Source: Bacteroidota bacterium (GTDB taxonomy: Bacteria; Bacteroidota; Ignavibacteria; SZUA-365). Taken from it: a stretch of 59,679 nt of DNA. Location of the stretch: contig QKAF01000154.1 of assembly GCA_003246455.1 (NCBI GenBank), positions 1 to 59,679 on the forward strand. Direction: 5' to 3'. Positions 46,586-55,387 of this stretch are shown here, one piece after another. The notes below the pieces were generated by a model that was not told the DNA's origin, searched no databases, and saw only the letters and a list, made by a program, of their open reading frames with translations. The position numbers were made by a program, and so were the translations under genes. How positions within the stretch are numbered: the first letter of the stretch is position 1; the number at the start of each line of letters is the position of its first letter.

Positions 46586-49500
46586 TCACTCAATCTTGAT
46601 TTCGAGCCCCAGACCCTGCAGCTCGCGCACGAGCACGTTGAAGGATTCCGGGACGTTCGGGTCGGGAAGGTTCTCGCCCTTGACAATGGCTTCGTAGACC
46701 TTGGCGCGGCCCTGGACGTCATCGCTCTTGACGGTGAGAATTTCCTGAAGCACGTGCGCTGCGCCGTAGGCTTCCAGCGCCCACACTTCCATTTCACCGA
46801 AGCGCTGACCGCCGAACTGCGCCTTACCGCCCAGCGGCTGCTGGGTGATGAGACTGTACGGGCCGATCGAACGGGCGTGAATCTTGTCGTCGACAAGGTG
46901 GCTGAGCTTGAGCATGTAGATGTACCCGACGGTCGTCGGCTGATCGAAACGCTCGCCGGTGCGCCCGTCGAACAGATGGATCTTTCCGGTCGGATTCAGA
47001 TCGACCGAATCCATCAGGCTCTGGATCTCTTCCCACTTCGCGCCGTCGAAAATCGGGGTCGCAAAGCGGACGCCGGCGCCGAATTTCTTGGCGACCCAGC
47101 CGAGAGCGGTTTCATACAGCTGTCCGAGGTTCATGCGCGACGGCACGCCCAGCGGATTGAGCACGATGTCGACCGGCGTGCCGTCCGCGAGGTACGGCAT
47201 GTCCTGCACGGGCACGACATTGGAGACGACACCCTTGTTCCCGTGACGGCCTGCCATCTTGTCGCCGATGGAGAGCTTGCGCTTCTTCGCGATGTACACC
47301 TTGGCGAGCTGGACGATGCCGGGCTGGAGTTCGTCGCCCATCTGGATCTTGCCCTTCTCGCGCTTGTAGTCCTCCTCAAGATCGCGGCTCGCGTACTTGT
47401 GGTTGTCGTAGAGGCGCTGGACGAGCGCATTGACGCGCTTCGCATCGCTCCACGGCTGCGTGGGATCGAGCTGATCGAGCTGATCGATGATGTTGTAGAA
47501 GGTCTCGTCGCCGACCACGGTACCGCCGCGGACGACGCTGCTGCCCTGGAGATCGCGGATGCCGAGCACTTTTTCGCCCTTGAGCATCTGGGTCAGCTTC
47601 TGCGCGAACAGGTTGACCAGCTCGTGGCGGCGATTTTCGAAATCGGCCTCGAGATTGTCCATGCGGCGCTTTTCTTCCTTCTTCGCGTCGCTCTCCTTTT
47701 TCTTGCGGCTGAAGAGCTTCGTCTTGATGACGATGCCCTTCATTCCGGGAGGCGCCTTCAGCGAAGCGTCTTTCACGTCGCCCGCCTTGTCTCCGAAGAT
47801 GGCCTTGAGAAGCTTTTCTTCCGGGGTGGGATCGGATTCGCCCTTCGGCGTGATCTTTCCGATGATGATGTCGTTTTCACGCACTTCCGCGCCGACGCGC
47901 ACGATACCGTCTTCGTCGAGATCCTTCGTGGCTTCCTCGCTCACGTTCGGAATTTCACGGGTGAGTTCTTCTTCGCCGCGCTTGGTGTCGCGCACCTGCA
48001 GCTCGAATTCCTCGATGTGGATCGACGTGAAGACGTCCTCGGCCACGAGGCGCTCACTGACGATGATGGCATCCTCGAAGTTGTAGCCGCGCCAGGGCAT
48101 GAAGGCCACGATGACGTTGCGTCCGAGGGCAAGCTCGCCCTGATCGGTGGAGCTGCCGTCGGCGAGGATATCGCCTTTCTTGAATTTCTGACTCGGCTTG
48201 ACGACCGGACGCTGATTGATGCAGGTGTCCTGGTTCGTCCGGAAGAACTTGATCAGATCGTATTCGACGATGCCGTTCGAATCGAAGGCGACGAGCATGT
48301 CGTCCTGCGAGCGACCGAGGTTGTAGCGAACGCGGATTTTGGTGGCGTCGACGAACACGACTTCACCGTCATGCTGGGCCACGACCATCGCGTACGAATC
48401 GCGGGCGACTTTCTCTTCGAGTCCGGTACCGACCAGCGGCGCTTCCGGACGAAGGAGAGGCACGCCCTGGCGCTGCATGTTCGAGCCCATGAGCGCGCGG
48501 TTCGCATCGTCATGCTCGAGGAAGGGAATCAGCGCTGCGGCGGGACTCACGATCTGGTTCGGCGCGACGTCCATGTACGCGACCTCGCTGGGCTGCACGA
48601 CCGGGAATTCACTTCCGAGCCGGCACTTGACGCGATCGAGTTCGAAGCTGCCATCGGGATTGAGCGGCGCGTTCGCCTGCGCGATGACGATATCGTCCTC
48701 TTCCTCGGCAGTGAGATACACGGTATCCTTGCTCACCTTGCCGTTCTTCACCACGCGGTACGGAGTCTCGATGAATCCGAATTCGTTGATGCGGGCATGG
48801 ATGCAGAGGGAGGAGATCAGACCGATGTTCGGACCTTCCGGCGTTTCGATCGGACAGAGGCGGCCGTAGTGCGTGTAGTGCACGTCTCGCACTTCGAAGC
48901 CCGCGCGCTCGCGGGTAAGACCGCCCGGTCCGAGAGCGGACATGCGGCGCTTGTGCGTCAGTTCGGAAAGCGGGTTCGTCTGGTCCATGAACTGCGACAG
49001 CTGGTTGGTGCCGAAGAAGGCATTGACCACGCTGGAGATCGTACGGGCGTTGACGAGGTCGGCCGGGGTGAAGTTTTCCACGTCGCGGATGTTCATGCGC
49101 TCCTTGATGGTGCGCGCCATGCGCGAGATACCGACGTTGTACTGGGCGGCGAGCTGCTCGCCGACGGTACGCACGCGGCGGTTGCCGAGATGATCGATAT
49201 CGTCCACGGCCTGCAGGCCCTGCATCAGATCGATGAGGTAGCGGACGATGGCGACGATGTCATCGCGGGTCAGCGTGGTGATTTCGGGTTCGATCGTCAG
49301 GTCGAGTTTCTTGTTGAGGCGGTAGCGCCCGACGATGCCGAGGTCGTAGCGTTTCGGGTTGAAGAACAGCCGTTCGATCAGGCCCTTTGCCGTCTCGAGA
49401 TCGGGCGCTTCACCGGAACGAAGCTGCTTGTAGATCATTTCGAGCGCTTCCTGGTCGTTGCTCGCCTCGTCCTTGCGGATCGTGTTGGCGATCACCAGGG

Positions 49501-50416
49501 CATTCTCGTTGTCCGTCTTGTAGACGCGCACGACCTTGACGCCGTGCTCGCTGATCGACTGGATGATATCCTCGTCGAGTTCGGTATCGGCGCTGACCAG
49601 CAGTTCGCCGGTGCTCTCGTCGATCACTTCCTCACAGAGGATGCGTCCGTACGAATCCTCGATGTCGGCACGGCCGAGCTTCACGTCTTCGACGAGATCG
49701 AAGAGCTCGAGCAGTTCCTTGTTCGAGGAATACCCGAGTGCACGCAGCAGCGTGGTAACGGGGAATTTCTTTTTTCGGTCGATATACGCATACATCACGT
49801 GGTTGATGTCGGTCGCGAATTCGACCCAGGAGCCACGGAACGGGATGATGCGGGCGGAGAACATTTTCGTGCCGTTCGGATGCATCGATTCGCCGAAGAA
49901 GACGCCCGGCGAGCGGTGCAGCTGGCTGACGACGACGCGTTCGGCACCGTTGATGATGAACGTGCCGCGTTCGGTCATGTACGGCAGGTTGCCGAGGTAC
50001 ACTTCCTGTTCGACCGTTTCGATGTATTCGTTGCTGTTCGGCTCTTCCGATTTGCTAGAGAGGCGAAGCCGCGCTTTGAGAGGAACGGCGAAGGTAAGGC
50101 CGCGTTCCTGGCACTCGGTGACGGAGTACTTGGGTTTTTCGATGAAGTACTCGATGAACTCGAGGATATAATTTTCGCGGGCGTCGGTTATGGGGAAGTT
50201 GGTGGTGAAAACCTGCTGCAGACCGTTGTCCCTGCGCTGCGGGGGAGCGGTTTTCTCCTGGAGGAACTGGTCGAAAGACGCGCACTGAACATCGAGGAAG
50301 TTCGGATACTCGTACAGATCCGAAATCTTTCCAAAGCTCCAGCGCCCGTTGGACATCTGCGACAGGTCCAGCTTCCTGAATGTATCGTTGAAACCGTTCG
50401 CGTTAGAGGTAGTCAA
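46586..50416 (-). CDS. rpoB: RNA polymerase beta subunit
   Basis: The 1276-residue subunit has a standard rifampicin pocket (TNQLSQFMDQTNPLSELTHK, then RRMSALGPGGLTRERAG), carrying the wild-type residues at the main resistance positions. The C-terminal GNKGVVSNVVPVQDMPYL and GKAQFGGQRFGEMEVWALEA motifs are intact. The start is TTG 50416 behind AAGGAG; no suitable ATG exists. A 231-bp gap with a strong hairpin separates it from rplL. Confidence 0.98.
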   Translation of the reverse strand: MTTSNANGFNDTFRKLDLSQMSNGRWSFGKISDLYEYPNFLDVQCASFDQFLQEKTAPPQRRDNGLQQVFTTNFPITDARENYILEFIEYFIEKPKYSVTECQERGLTFAVPLKARLRLSSKSEEPNSNEYIETVEQEVYLGNLPYMTERGTFIINGAERVVVSQLHRSPGVFFGESMHPNGTKMFSARIIPFRGSWVEFATDINHVMYAYIDRKKKFPVTTLLRALGYSSNKELLELFDLVEDVKLGRADIEDSYGRILCEEVIDESTGELLVSADTELDEDIIQSISEHGVKVVRVYKTDNENALVIANTIRKDEASNDQEALEMIYKQLRSGEAPDLETAKGLIERLFFNPKRYDLGIVGRYRLNKKLDLTIEPEITTLTRDDIVAIVRYLIDLMQGLQAVDDIDHLGNRRVRTVGEQLAAQYNVGISRMARTIKERMNIRDVENFTPADLVNARTISSVVNAFFGTNQLSQFMDQTNPLSELTHKRRMSALGPGGLTRERAGFEVRDVHYTHYGRLCPIETPEGPNIGLISSLCIHARINEFGFIETPYRVVKNGKVSKDTVYLTAEEEDDIVIAQANAPLNPDGSFELDRVKCRLGSEFPVVQPSEVAYMDVAPNQIVSPAAALIPFLEHDDANRALMGSNMQRQGVPLLRPEAPLVGTGLEEKVARDSYAMVVAQHDGEVVFVDATKIRVRYNLGRSQDDMLVAFDSNGIVEYDLIKFFRTNQDTCINQRPVVKPSQKFKKGDILADGSSTDQGELALGRNVIVAFMPWRGYNFEDAIIVSERLVAEDVFTSIHIEEFELQVRDTKRGEEELTREIPNVSEEATKDLDEDGIVRVGAEVRENDIIIGKITPKGESDPTPEEKLLKAIFGDKAGDVKDASLKAPPGMKGIVIKTKLFSRKKKESDAKKEEKRRMDNLEADFENRRHELVNLFAQKLTQMLKGEKVLGIRDLQGSSVVRGGTVVGDETFYNIIDQLDQLDPTQPWSDAKRVNALVQRLYDNHKYASRDLEEDYKREKGKIQMGDELQPGIVQLAKVYIAKKRKLSIGDKMAGRHGNKGVVSNVVPVQDMPYLADGTPVDIVLNPLGVPSRMNLGQLYETALGWVAKKFGAGVRFATPIFDGAKWEEIQSLMDSVDLNPTGKIHLFDGRTGERFDQPTTVGYIYMLKLSHLVDDKIHARSIGPYSLITQQPLGGKAQFGGQRFGEMEVWALEAYGAAHVLQEILTVKSDDVQGRAKVYEAIVKGENLPDPNVPESFNVLVRELQGLGLEIKIE

Positions 50417-50535
50417 TTCCTGGCTCCTTACTTGGTGCGTACGTGACGGAAACCTGCGGTGGTGACCCGGCGGCGCTTATGCTGCTCGACCGGCGGTCAC
50501 GCGACAAACTCGGCGGGTGTGATAAAACGACAAGT

Positions 50536-50560
50536 GCGGGTCGAACAAAATTCGACCCGC
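50536..50560 (-). other. Hairpin in the rplL-rpoB intergenic region
   Basis: GCGGGTCGAA and TTCGACCCGC form a perfect 10-bp stem with a 5-nt loop on either strand. On the minus strand it is followed by ACTTGTCGTTTT rather than a clean T run. It occupies the place of the E. coli rplL-rpoB attenuator/RNase III site and probably lowers rpoBC expression relative to the ribosomal proteins. Confidence 0.8.
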
Positions 50561-50647
50561 TTCCTGTCAATCACATCGTTGAATCGTCGTTTTCGTAAAA
50601 CAGAGCGTTCTGTTGATGGTGAAAAATTATCTGACGATTTCGAATTC

Positions 50648-51028
50648 TTACTTGAGGGTGACGGTCGCGCCGGCTTCCTCGAGTTCCTTCTTCAGCTTGT
50701 CGGCTTCGTCCTTGGCCAGCTGCTCCTTCACGATGGACGGGGCACCTTCGACGAGGTCCTTGGCTTCCTTCAGACCGAGGTTGGTCGCGGCGCGCACAAC
50801 CTTGATCACGTTGATCTTGTTGGCGCCGATCGTCGTGAGTTCGACGTCGAATTCAGTCTTCTCTTCGACTTCGGCTGCGGGTGCGGCACCCGGCATCATT
50901 CCGCCGGCCATCATCATCGGGGCTGCGGCGGTCACGCCGAACTTGTCTTCCAGAGCGGTTTTGAGCTCGGACGCCTCGAGAAGCGTCAGTTTCTCAATTT
51001 TTTCGACGATTTCATCAATAACGGACAT
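50648..51028 (-). CDS. rplL: 50S ribosomal protein L7/L12
   Basis: The 126-residue stalk protein has a helical N-terminal dimerisation domain ([20 protein letters not shown]), an Ala/Met/Gly/Pro hinge, and the factor-binding C-terminal domain ([20 protein letters not shown]). A strong AAGGAG precedes ATG 51028. It recruits GTPase factors to the ribosome. Confidence 0.98.
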   Translation of the reverse strand: MSVIDEIVEKIEKLTLLEASELKTALEDKFGVTAAAPMMMAGGMMPGAAPAAEVEEKTEFDVELTTIGANKINVIKVVRAATNLGLKEAKDLVEGAPSIVKEQLAKDEADKLKKELEEAGATVTLK

Positions 51029-51083
51029 TGTATAACTCCTTGGGAGAGATGAATTATAGATTCGTTTTCAATCGGATCGGTGA

Positions 51084-51617
51084 TCAGGCAGCCTGTTCCT
51101 GTTTCTGCTTTTCGATCGCGTCGATGGCATAGACGATACCGCTCATGACACCGTGGATGGCGCCGACGATACCCTGTGCCGGTGCGGCGATGCTGCCGAT
51201 AATGCTGGCGATAAGGTCTTCGCGGGTCGGGAGAGAGGCCAGTTCTTCGAGGCGTGAGCCATCAAACACTTCCTTGCCGAGCACACAGGCTTTGACCGAC
51301 AACATGTTCTCGTTGTCTTTGACAAAGTTCTTGAGAAGGCGCGCGGGCGTCACGGGATCGTCATATGCGAAGACGATACCGGTCATACCGACGAGATACG
51401 GGAACATCTCGTCGTATCCTCCGACCTCCTGCAACGCGCGTTTCAGCAGAGTGTTCTTGATGACTTTGTATTCCACACCGACCTTGAAGAACTCGCTTCG
51501 CAGCGCATTGGCCTTTTCGACCGTCAGGTGCGCGAAGTCGGCCAGGTACAGTCCGCTGACGCCGTGAAGACGTTCGACGGTATCTGCAATCACCTTGGCT
51601 TTTTGTTCTTTGGTCAT
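51084..51617 (-). CDS. rplJ: 50S ribosomal protein L10
   Basis: The 177-residue stalk base protein anchors L7/L12 dimers. Motifs are YLADFAHLTVEKANALRSEF and YKVIKNTLLKRALQEVGG. The 108-bp leader upstream holds a small hairpin (51686-51704), where L10 autoregulation acts in other bacteria. Confidence 0.97.
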   Translation of the reverse strand: MTKEQKAKVIADTVERLHGVSGLYLADFAHLTVEKANALRSEFFKVGVEYKVIKNTLLKRALQEVGGYDEMFPYLVGMTGIVFAYDDPVTPARLLKNFVKDNENMLSVKACVLGKEVFDGSRLEELASLPTREDLIASIIGSIAAPAQGIVGAIHGVMSGIVYAIDAIEKQKQEQAA

Positions 51618-51685
51618 CCGTTCCTCAATAGGAAAATTCGAATGGAAGCAAAATGAATTAGAGTAGAAGCATTAGAGTGCGTAGA

Positions 51686-51704
51686 CTGACCGGATGCAGG
51701 TCAG
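51686..51704 (-). promoter_or_regulatory. Small hairpin in the rplJ leader
   Basis: CTGACC and GGTCAG pair over a 7-nt loop, 22 bp after the rplA stop and 69 nt before the rplJ start. Two CTCTAAT direct repeats follow on the minus strand. It may belong to an L10-binding leader; the full fold was not computed. Confidence 0.4.
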
Positions 51705-51725
51705 AGGATCAATCCAAATTCGTTA

Positions 51726-52424
51726 TCAGTGCAGCGCGGCGACTTCGGCCCGATCGAGACGGATGCCGGGGCCCATGGTGCTGCTCAGCACGACGCCCTT
51801 GATGTACACGCCTTTCGCGGCGGCGGGCTTCATGCGGTTGAGCGTCGAAATGAACGATTCGACGTTTTCGATAATCTTGTCTTCGGCGAAATCGACCTTG
51901 CCGACCATGGCATGCACGATGCCGCCCTTGTCGACGCGGAAGGAGATCTTGCCGCCCTTGACGTCCTGCACGGCCTGGCCGACGTCGACGGTCACGGTGC
52001 CGGACTTCGGGTTGGGCATCAGGCCGCGGGGGCCGAGCACCTTACCGAGCTTTCCGACTTCGCCCATCACGTCCGGCGTGGCGATCACGACGTCCACGTC
52101 CGCCCAGCCCTGCTGGATCTTCTCGAGATAATCCTCGAGTCCGACGTGTTCGGCGCCGGCATCGATGGCTTCCTGCTGCTTGGCGGGACGCGCGAGCACG
52201 AGGACGCGAACGGATTTGCCGATGCCGTGAGGGAGGGACGCGGTGCCGCGGACCATCTGATCCGACTTCTTCGGGTCGACGCCCAGGCGCACAGCGATAT
52301 CGATCGATTCGTTGAACTTTGCCTTCGCCGTTTTCTTCAGCACAGCAACGCCCTCAGCGAGGGTGTACTCTTTGTGCTTTTCGACGTTGGACGTGGTTTC
52401 TTTCATGCGTTTCGAGAGTTTCAT
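51726..52424 (-). CDS. rplA: 50S ribosomal protein L1
   Basis: The 232-residue L1 stalk protein helps release E-site tRNA. The core is [20 protein letters not shown] and [23 protein letters not shown] 52424 matches the family length; the longer frame is an overlap with rplK. The start follows the rplK stop by 10 bp. Confidence 0.97.
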   Translation of the reverse strand: MKLSKRMKETTSNVEKHKEYTLAEGVAVLKKTAKAKFNESIDIAVRLGVDPKKSDQMVRGTASLPHGIGKSVRVLVLARPAKQQEAIDAGAEHVGLEDYLEKIQQGWADVDVVIATPDVMGEVGKLGKVLGPRGLMPNPKSGTVTVDVGQAVQDVKGGKISFRVDKGGIVHAMVGKVDFAEDKIIENVESFISTLNRMKPAAAKGVYIKGVVLSSTMGPGIRLDRAEVAALH

Positions 52425-52434
52425 TTGCTGCACC

Positions 52435-52860
52435 TTATCCTTCAACAGTGAATCCCATGCTGCGCGCCGTGCCGGCGACCATTTCCATGGCTGCTTCGAC
52501 GGTGTGCGCATTGAGGTCCGGCATCTTTGTTTCTGCAATTTCGCGCACCTGGTCGCGCGTGACCTTCGCAACCTTGCTGCGATTCGGCTCCGCGGAGCCC
52601 TTCTCGTGCTTCGCCGCTTTCTTGAGAAGGACCGCCGCCGGCGGCGTCTTCGTGATGAAGCTGAACGATTTGTCCGAGAAGACGGTGATGACAACCGGAA
52701 TGATCAGCCCCATCTTGTCCTGCGTCTTCGCATTGAACTGCTTGCAGAACTCCATGATGTTGACGCCCTTCTGACCGAGCGCCGGACCGACCGGGGGAGC
52801 AGGATTCGCCTGCCCAGCGGGAATCTGGAGTTTGATGTACCCGACAATTTTTTTCGCCAT
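52435..52860 (-). CDS. rplK: 50S ribosomal protein L11
   Basis: The 141-residue protein of the GTPase-associated centre has [20 protein letters not shown] at the N-terminus and the rRNA-binding C-terminal domain with [20 protein letters not shown]. It is the target region of thiostrepton. It lies 20 bp after nusG. Confidence 0.98.
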   Translation of the reverse strand: MAKKIVGYIKLQIPAGQANPAPPVGPALGQKGVNIMEFCKQFNAKTQDKMGLIIPVVITVFSDKSFSFITKTPPAAVLLKKAAKHEKGSAEPNRSKVAKVTRDQVREIAETKMPDLNAHTVEAAMEMVAGTARSMGFTVEG

Positions 52861-52880
52861 GGGAGTATCCGCCTATGCTA

Positions 52881-53453
52881 TTACGTATCGAATTCTACTT
52901 GAGAGAAATCCAGTTCCACCGGTGTCTTGCGTCCGAAAATCGAGACCATCACCTTCAGCTTCGTCTTTTCCTGGTTGACTTCCTGGACGAAACCGCTGAA
53001 GGTGTTGAACGGGCCGTCGATCACGCGTACCGGATCTCCGACGCGGAACTGAACTTCCGGAATTTCCGTGTCCTTGCGCTCTTCCATGCGGCCCAGGATC
53101 TTGTCGACCTCGTCCCGGCGCAGCGGCGCGGGAGCGTTTTTCGGTCCGACAAAGGAAATCACGGACGGCGTGTTGAGAATAAGGTGCTTGGTGTCCTTGT
53201 CCAACACGCAGTTGATAAGCACGTAGCCGGGAAAGAAATTCCGCGTTTTCGTCCGCTTTTTCCCATCCCGCACTTCATACACTTTTTCGGTAGGCACAAT
53301 GACAGCCGCGATCCGCTCGCTCATCCTGAGCGTCGGGTCGGCCTGCTTGACCTCGTTTTCGATGTACGCCTTGACTTTGTTCTCATGGCCGGAGTACGAC
53401 CGGATGGCATACCAACGAAGGTGTTCTGTCTGATTCTCTTCTTCCGAAGCCAT
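52881..53453 (-). CDS. nusG: Transcription termination/antitermination protein NusG
   Basis: The 190-residue factor has an NGN domain ([28 protein letters not shown]) and a C-terminal KOW domain ([20 protein letters not shown]). It links RNA polymerase to Rho or the ribosome. ATG 53453 ([17 protein letters not shown]) fits the family; the upstream extension of the frame runs through secE and is not coding. Confidence 0.97.
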   Translation of the reverse strand: MASEEENQTEHLRWYAIRSYSGHENKVKAYIENEVKQADPTLRMSERIAAVIVPTEKVYEVRDGKKRTKTRNFFPGYVLINCVLDKDTKHLILNTPSVISFVGPKNAPAPLRRDEVDKILGRMEERKDTEIPEVQFRVGDPVRVIDGPFNTFSGFVQEVNQEKTKLKVMVSIFGRKTPVELDFSQVEFDT

Positions 53454-53497
53454 GGACAACCGTTCATTACCCGCTGACTGGAGTGCGGCGTCTGCCG

Positions 53498-53686
53498 TCA
53501 CGAACCAAGCAGCAATTTCATTAATTGCGTTAACAGTGAATCGATGACAAATACAAAAGCCGAGAGAACGATCGTCGACACCAGCACGATGGTCGTCGAA
53601 TCCTTCAGCTCGTCCTTCGTAGGCCACGTCACCTTTTTCATTTCCTTGGTGACGCCATTGATAAAGTCCGTAATCTTTTCTTTCAT
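53498..53686 (-). CDS. secE: Preprotein translocase subunit SecE
   Basis: The 62-residue short SecE has an amphipathic helix ([19 protein letters not shown]) and one membrane helix ([19 protein letters not shown]). It clamps SecY in the translocon. ATG 53686 matches the family start; the longer frame runs toward the tRNA-Trp. It lies between tRNA-Trp and nusG. Confidence 0.96.
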   Translation of the reverse strand: MKEKITDFINGVTKEMKKVTWPTKDELKDSTTIVLVSTIVLSAFVFVIDSLLTQLMKLLLGS

Positions 53687-53717
53687 GACCCGGCTGTCTG
53701 TGTACTGAAACAATTCG

Positions 53718-53790
53718 CACGAGAGGAGGGACTCGAACCCCCAACCTGCGGTTTTGGAGACCGCTGCTCTACCAATTAAGCTACTCTCGT
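53718..53790 (-). tRNA. tRNA-Trp (CCA anticodon)
   Basis: The 73-nt cloverleaf has a perfect 7-bp acceptor stem (ACGAGAG with CTCTCGT), an anticodon loop CTCCAAA, and a GGTTCGAG-type T arm. No encoded CCA end follows. It sits between rpmG and secE, a placement seen in many bacteria. Confidence 0.95.
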
Positions 53791-53813
53791 AGAAGCTCGC
53801 TCGGGAAAGCCGC

Positions 53814-53981
53814 TTACTTGGTCTCCTTGAAGGTCACATGCTTGCGAACGACAGGATCGTACTTTTTGTATTCCACGCGCTGCGGATGCAGCTGCTTGTT
53901 CTTTTTCGTGGTATAACGATATCCCGTACCCGCAGTGCTTTCCAGCGTGATGATAATCCGTCCTTTGTTACTCTTGGCCAT
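53814..53981 (-). CDS. rpmG: 50S ribosomal protein L33 (zinc-free form)
   Basis: The 55-residue protein starts [20 protein letters not shown] and contains [20 protein letters not shown]. It has no Cys residues, so it is the form that does not need zinc. ATG 53981 fits the family. It lies between tRNA-Thr(GGT) and tRNA-Trp, where tufB is found in E. coli. Confidence 0.96.
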   Translation of the reverse strand: MAKSNKGRIIITLESTAGTGYRYTTKKNKQLHPQRVEYKKYDPVVRKHVTFKETK

Positions 53982-54031
53982 TGCTCTGCCTCTTGTCACG
54001 AATACGAAGAAAGGTACTGGGTTGTACCTTG

Positions 54032-54104
<73 letters not shown>

Positions 54105-54105
54105 C

Positions 54106-54181
54106 TGGAGCGGGAGACGGGACTCGAACCCGCAACCAACAGCTTGGAAGGCTGTGACTCTACCAATTGAGTTACCCCCGC
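54106..54181 (-). tRNA. tRNA-Gly (TCC anticodon)
   Basis: Acceptor GCGGGGG/CTCCCGC (one G-T pair), anticodon stem ACAGC/GCTGT and loop CTTCCAA with anticodon TCC. The mature body is 54109-54181 and the CCA end is encoded (54106-54108), unlike the neighbouring tRNAs. Confidence 0.95.
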
Positions 54182-54292
54182 GTACGGGACCGCCTGTTTC
54201 CGAATCATCGCTTTCTGCCTGCCGGCTTCAAGGATGGTCCTTCTCGAGACGGCTTCCGTCACCGCTTACTGCGCGATGACGAATGAACTCTG

Positions 54293-54375
54293 TGGTGGGG
54301 GTAGGATTCGAACCTACGAAGTCGTGTGACAACAGATTTACAGTCTGTCCCGGTTGGCCACTTCGGTACCCCACC
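54293..54375 (-). tRNA. tRNA-Tyr (GTA anticodon)
   Basis: The 83-nt tRNA has a long variable arm, acceptor GGTGGGG/CCCCACC, and anticodon loop CTGTAAA (anticodon GTA). No encoded CCA. A36-A37-A38 make it a typical substrate of MiaA, which is encoded about 1 kb away. About 110 bp without features separates it from tRNA-Gly. Confidence 0.95.
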
Positions 54376-54398
54376 GTCTATCTCTCTATGTTCACCAG

Positions 54399-54471
54399 AG
54401 CTGGCGACCAGACTTGAACTGGTGACCTGCTGATTACAAATCAGCTGCTCTACCAACTGAGCTACGCCAGC
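54399..54471 (-). tRNA. tRNA-Thr (TGT anticodon)
   Basis: The 73-nt cloverleaf has acceptor GCTGGCG/CGCCAGC, anticodon stem GCTGA/TCAGC and loop TTTGTAA (anticodon TGT). No encoded CCA. It is the first tRNA of the cluster, about 30 nt after the predicted transcription start. Confidence 0.95.
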
Positions 54472-54501
54472 AGGTCCTGCCCATAAATGCGGACAGGATC
54501 A

Positions 54502-54532
54502 CAAATATAGTGGTCTTTTTGTTAAAGTCAAA
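54502..54532 (-). promoter_or_regulatory. Promoter of the tRNA-rpmG-secE-nusG transcript
   Basis: Minus-strand TTGACT (54531-54526), 16 bp, then TATATT (54509-54504) is a good sigma70-type promoter. The same bases give TTTG-N19-TATATTTG, an exact fit to the Bacteroidota consensus TTTG/TAnnTTTG. It lies just upstream of tRNA-Thr(TGT). Confidence 0.88.
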
Positions 54533-54552
54533 CCCTCTGCGGGGGAGGTCTG

Positions 54553-54582
54553 AAAAAATCTGTCTTTTTTTACAGATTTTTT
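54553..54582 (-). terminator. Terminator of the folP-to-hydrolase operon
   Basis: On the minus strand AAAAAATCTGT pairs with ACAGATTTTTT over an 8-nt loop, ending in six T. The stem overlaps the hydrolase stop codon (54572-54570). It separates this operon from the tRNA promoter only about 20 bp away. Confidence 0.82.
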
Positions 54583-55343
54583 TTGAGGAAGGCCGAGATG
54601 ACGTCGGCCAGCCCGACGCCGGCATCCAAAATATCAGTGCCGTGTCCGGCATTTTCGTACATCTGCACCTGCATCGACGGCACCGCCGCCTTGTAGGCAT
54701 CAACGGTTTCGACCGAACGGAGATCCTCGCTGCTGGCGACCGCGAGCAGCGGACGTCCCTTGAACTTCTTCACCGCATCTTCGGTCGGCAGTTCGTTGAA
54801 GTAATTCAGCCCCGGGCTGAGCAGGACGACGGTACGGATCGCGGGATCCGCGGCGGCATAGATGATGGCGTTGCTGCTTCCGTACGACGCGCCGACGATC
54901 CCGATGCGCCCGGCGTCGACGGAGGGATTCGCTCGAAGGAAACGCATCGCCGCTTCGATGTCGGCGCCCGCTTTCCGGTCGGGACGGATGCTCTTCCCGT
55001 CGGCGGTCCGCGTGCTGCCGCCGTAGCCGCGCATGTCGATGGCGAGCACGGTCATTCCTTCGCCCTGCAGGCGTTTCGCCAGTGCCGCGAAGCTGCTCCG
55101 GTCGCTGCGCCACTGATGCAGACAGAGCACCGTCGGGGCTTTCTGCCCGGCGGGATACAGCGTCCCGGTGATGACGATCCCGTCATCGGTCGTGAAATGC
55201 ACTTCCTCGGAACCGCCCTGAATCGCCGCCGCGGCGTTCCCGCTCCGGGGCGCGCCGGCTTCGTCGCGGGCGTTCCCTTCCGACTGGCAGTTGACGAACA
55301 GGACAGACACGATGACTGCGATAAAAACGGTTCTGGCTTTCAT
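54570..55343 (-). CDS. Secreted alpha/beta hydrolase (possible lipoprotein)
   Basis: The 257-residue protein has a signal segment ending in LFVNC (Cys19, an imperfect lipobox). The alpha/beta hydrolase fold follows: oxyanion region VLCLHQW, then AIDMRGYGGS, nucleophile elbow GASYGS with Ser153, a downstream acidic residue in ASSEDL and His in AGHGTD. It resembles dienelactone hydrolase or acyl-peptidase-type esterases; the substrate is unknown. It is last in the operon, 44 bp after miaA, and overlaps its terminator. Confidence 0.83.
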   Translation of the reverse strand: MKARTVFIAVIVSVLFVNCQSEGNARDEAGAPRSGNAAAAIQGGSEEVHFTTDDGIVITGTLYPAGQKAPTVLCLHQWRSDRSSFAALAKRLQGEGMTVLAIDMRGYGGSTRTADGKSIRPDRKAGADIEAAMRFLRANPSVDAGRIGIVGASYGSSNAIIYAAADPAIRTVVLLSPGLNYFNELPTEDAVKKFKGRPLLAVASSEDLRSVETVDAYKAAVPSMQVQMYENAGHGTDILDAGVGLADVISAFLKKNL

Positions 55344-55387
55344 GCTTCGCTCCTGTATTCCTTCCGGGTTCCGGCGCCCCGCCGCGT

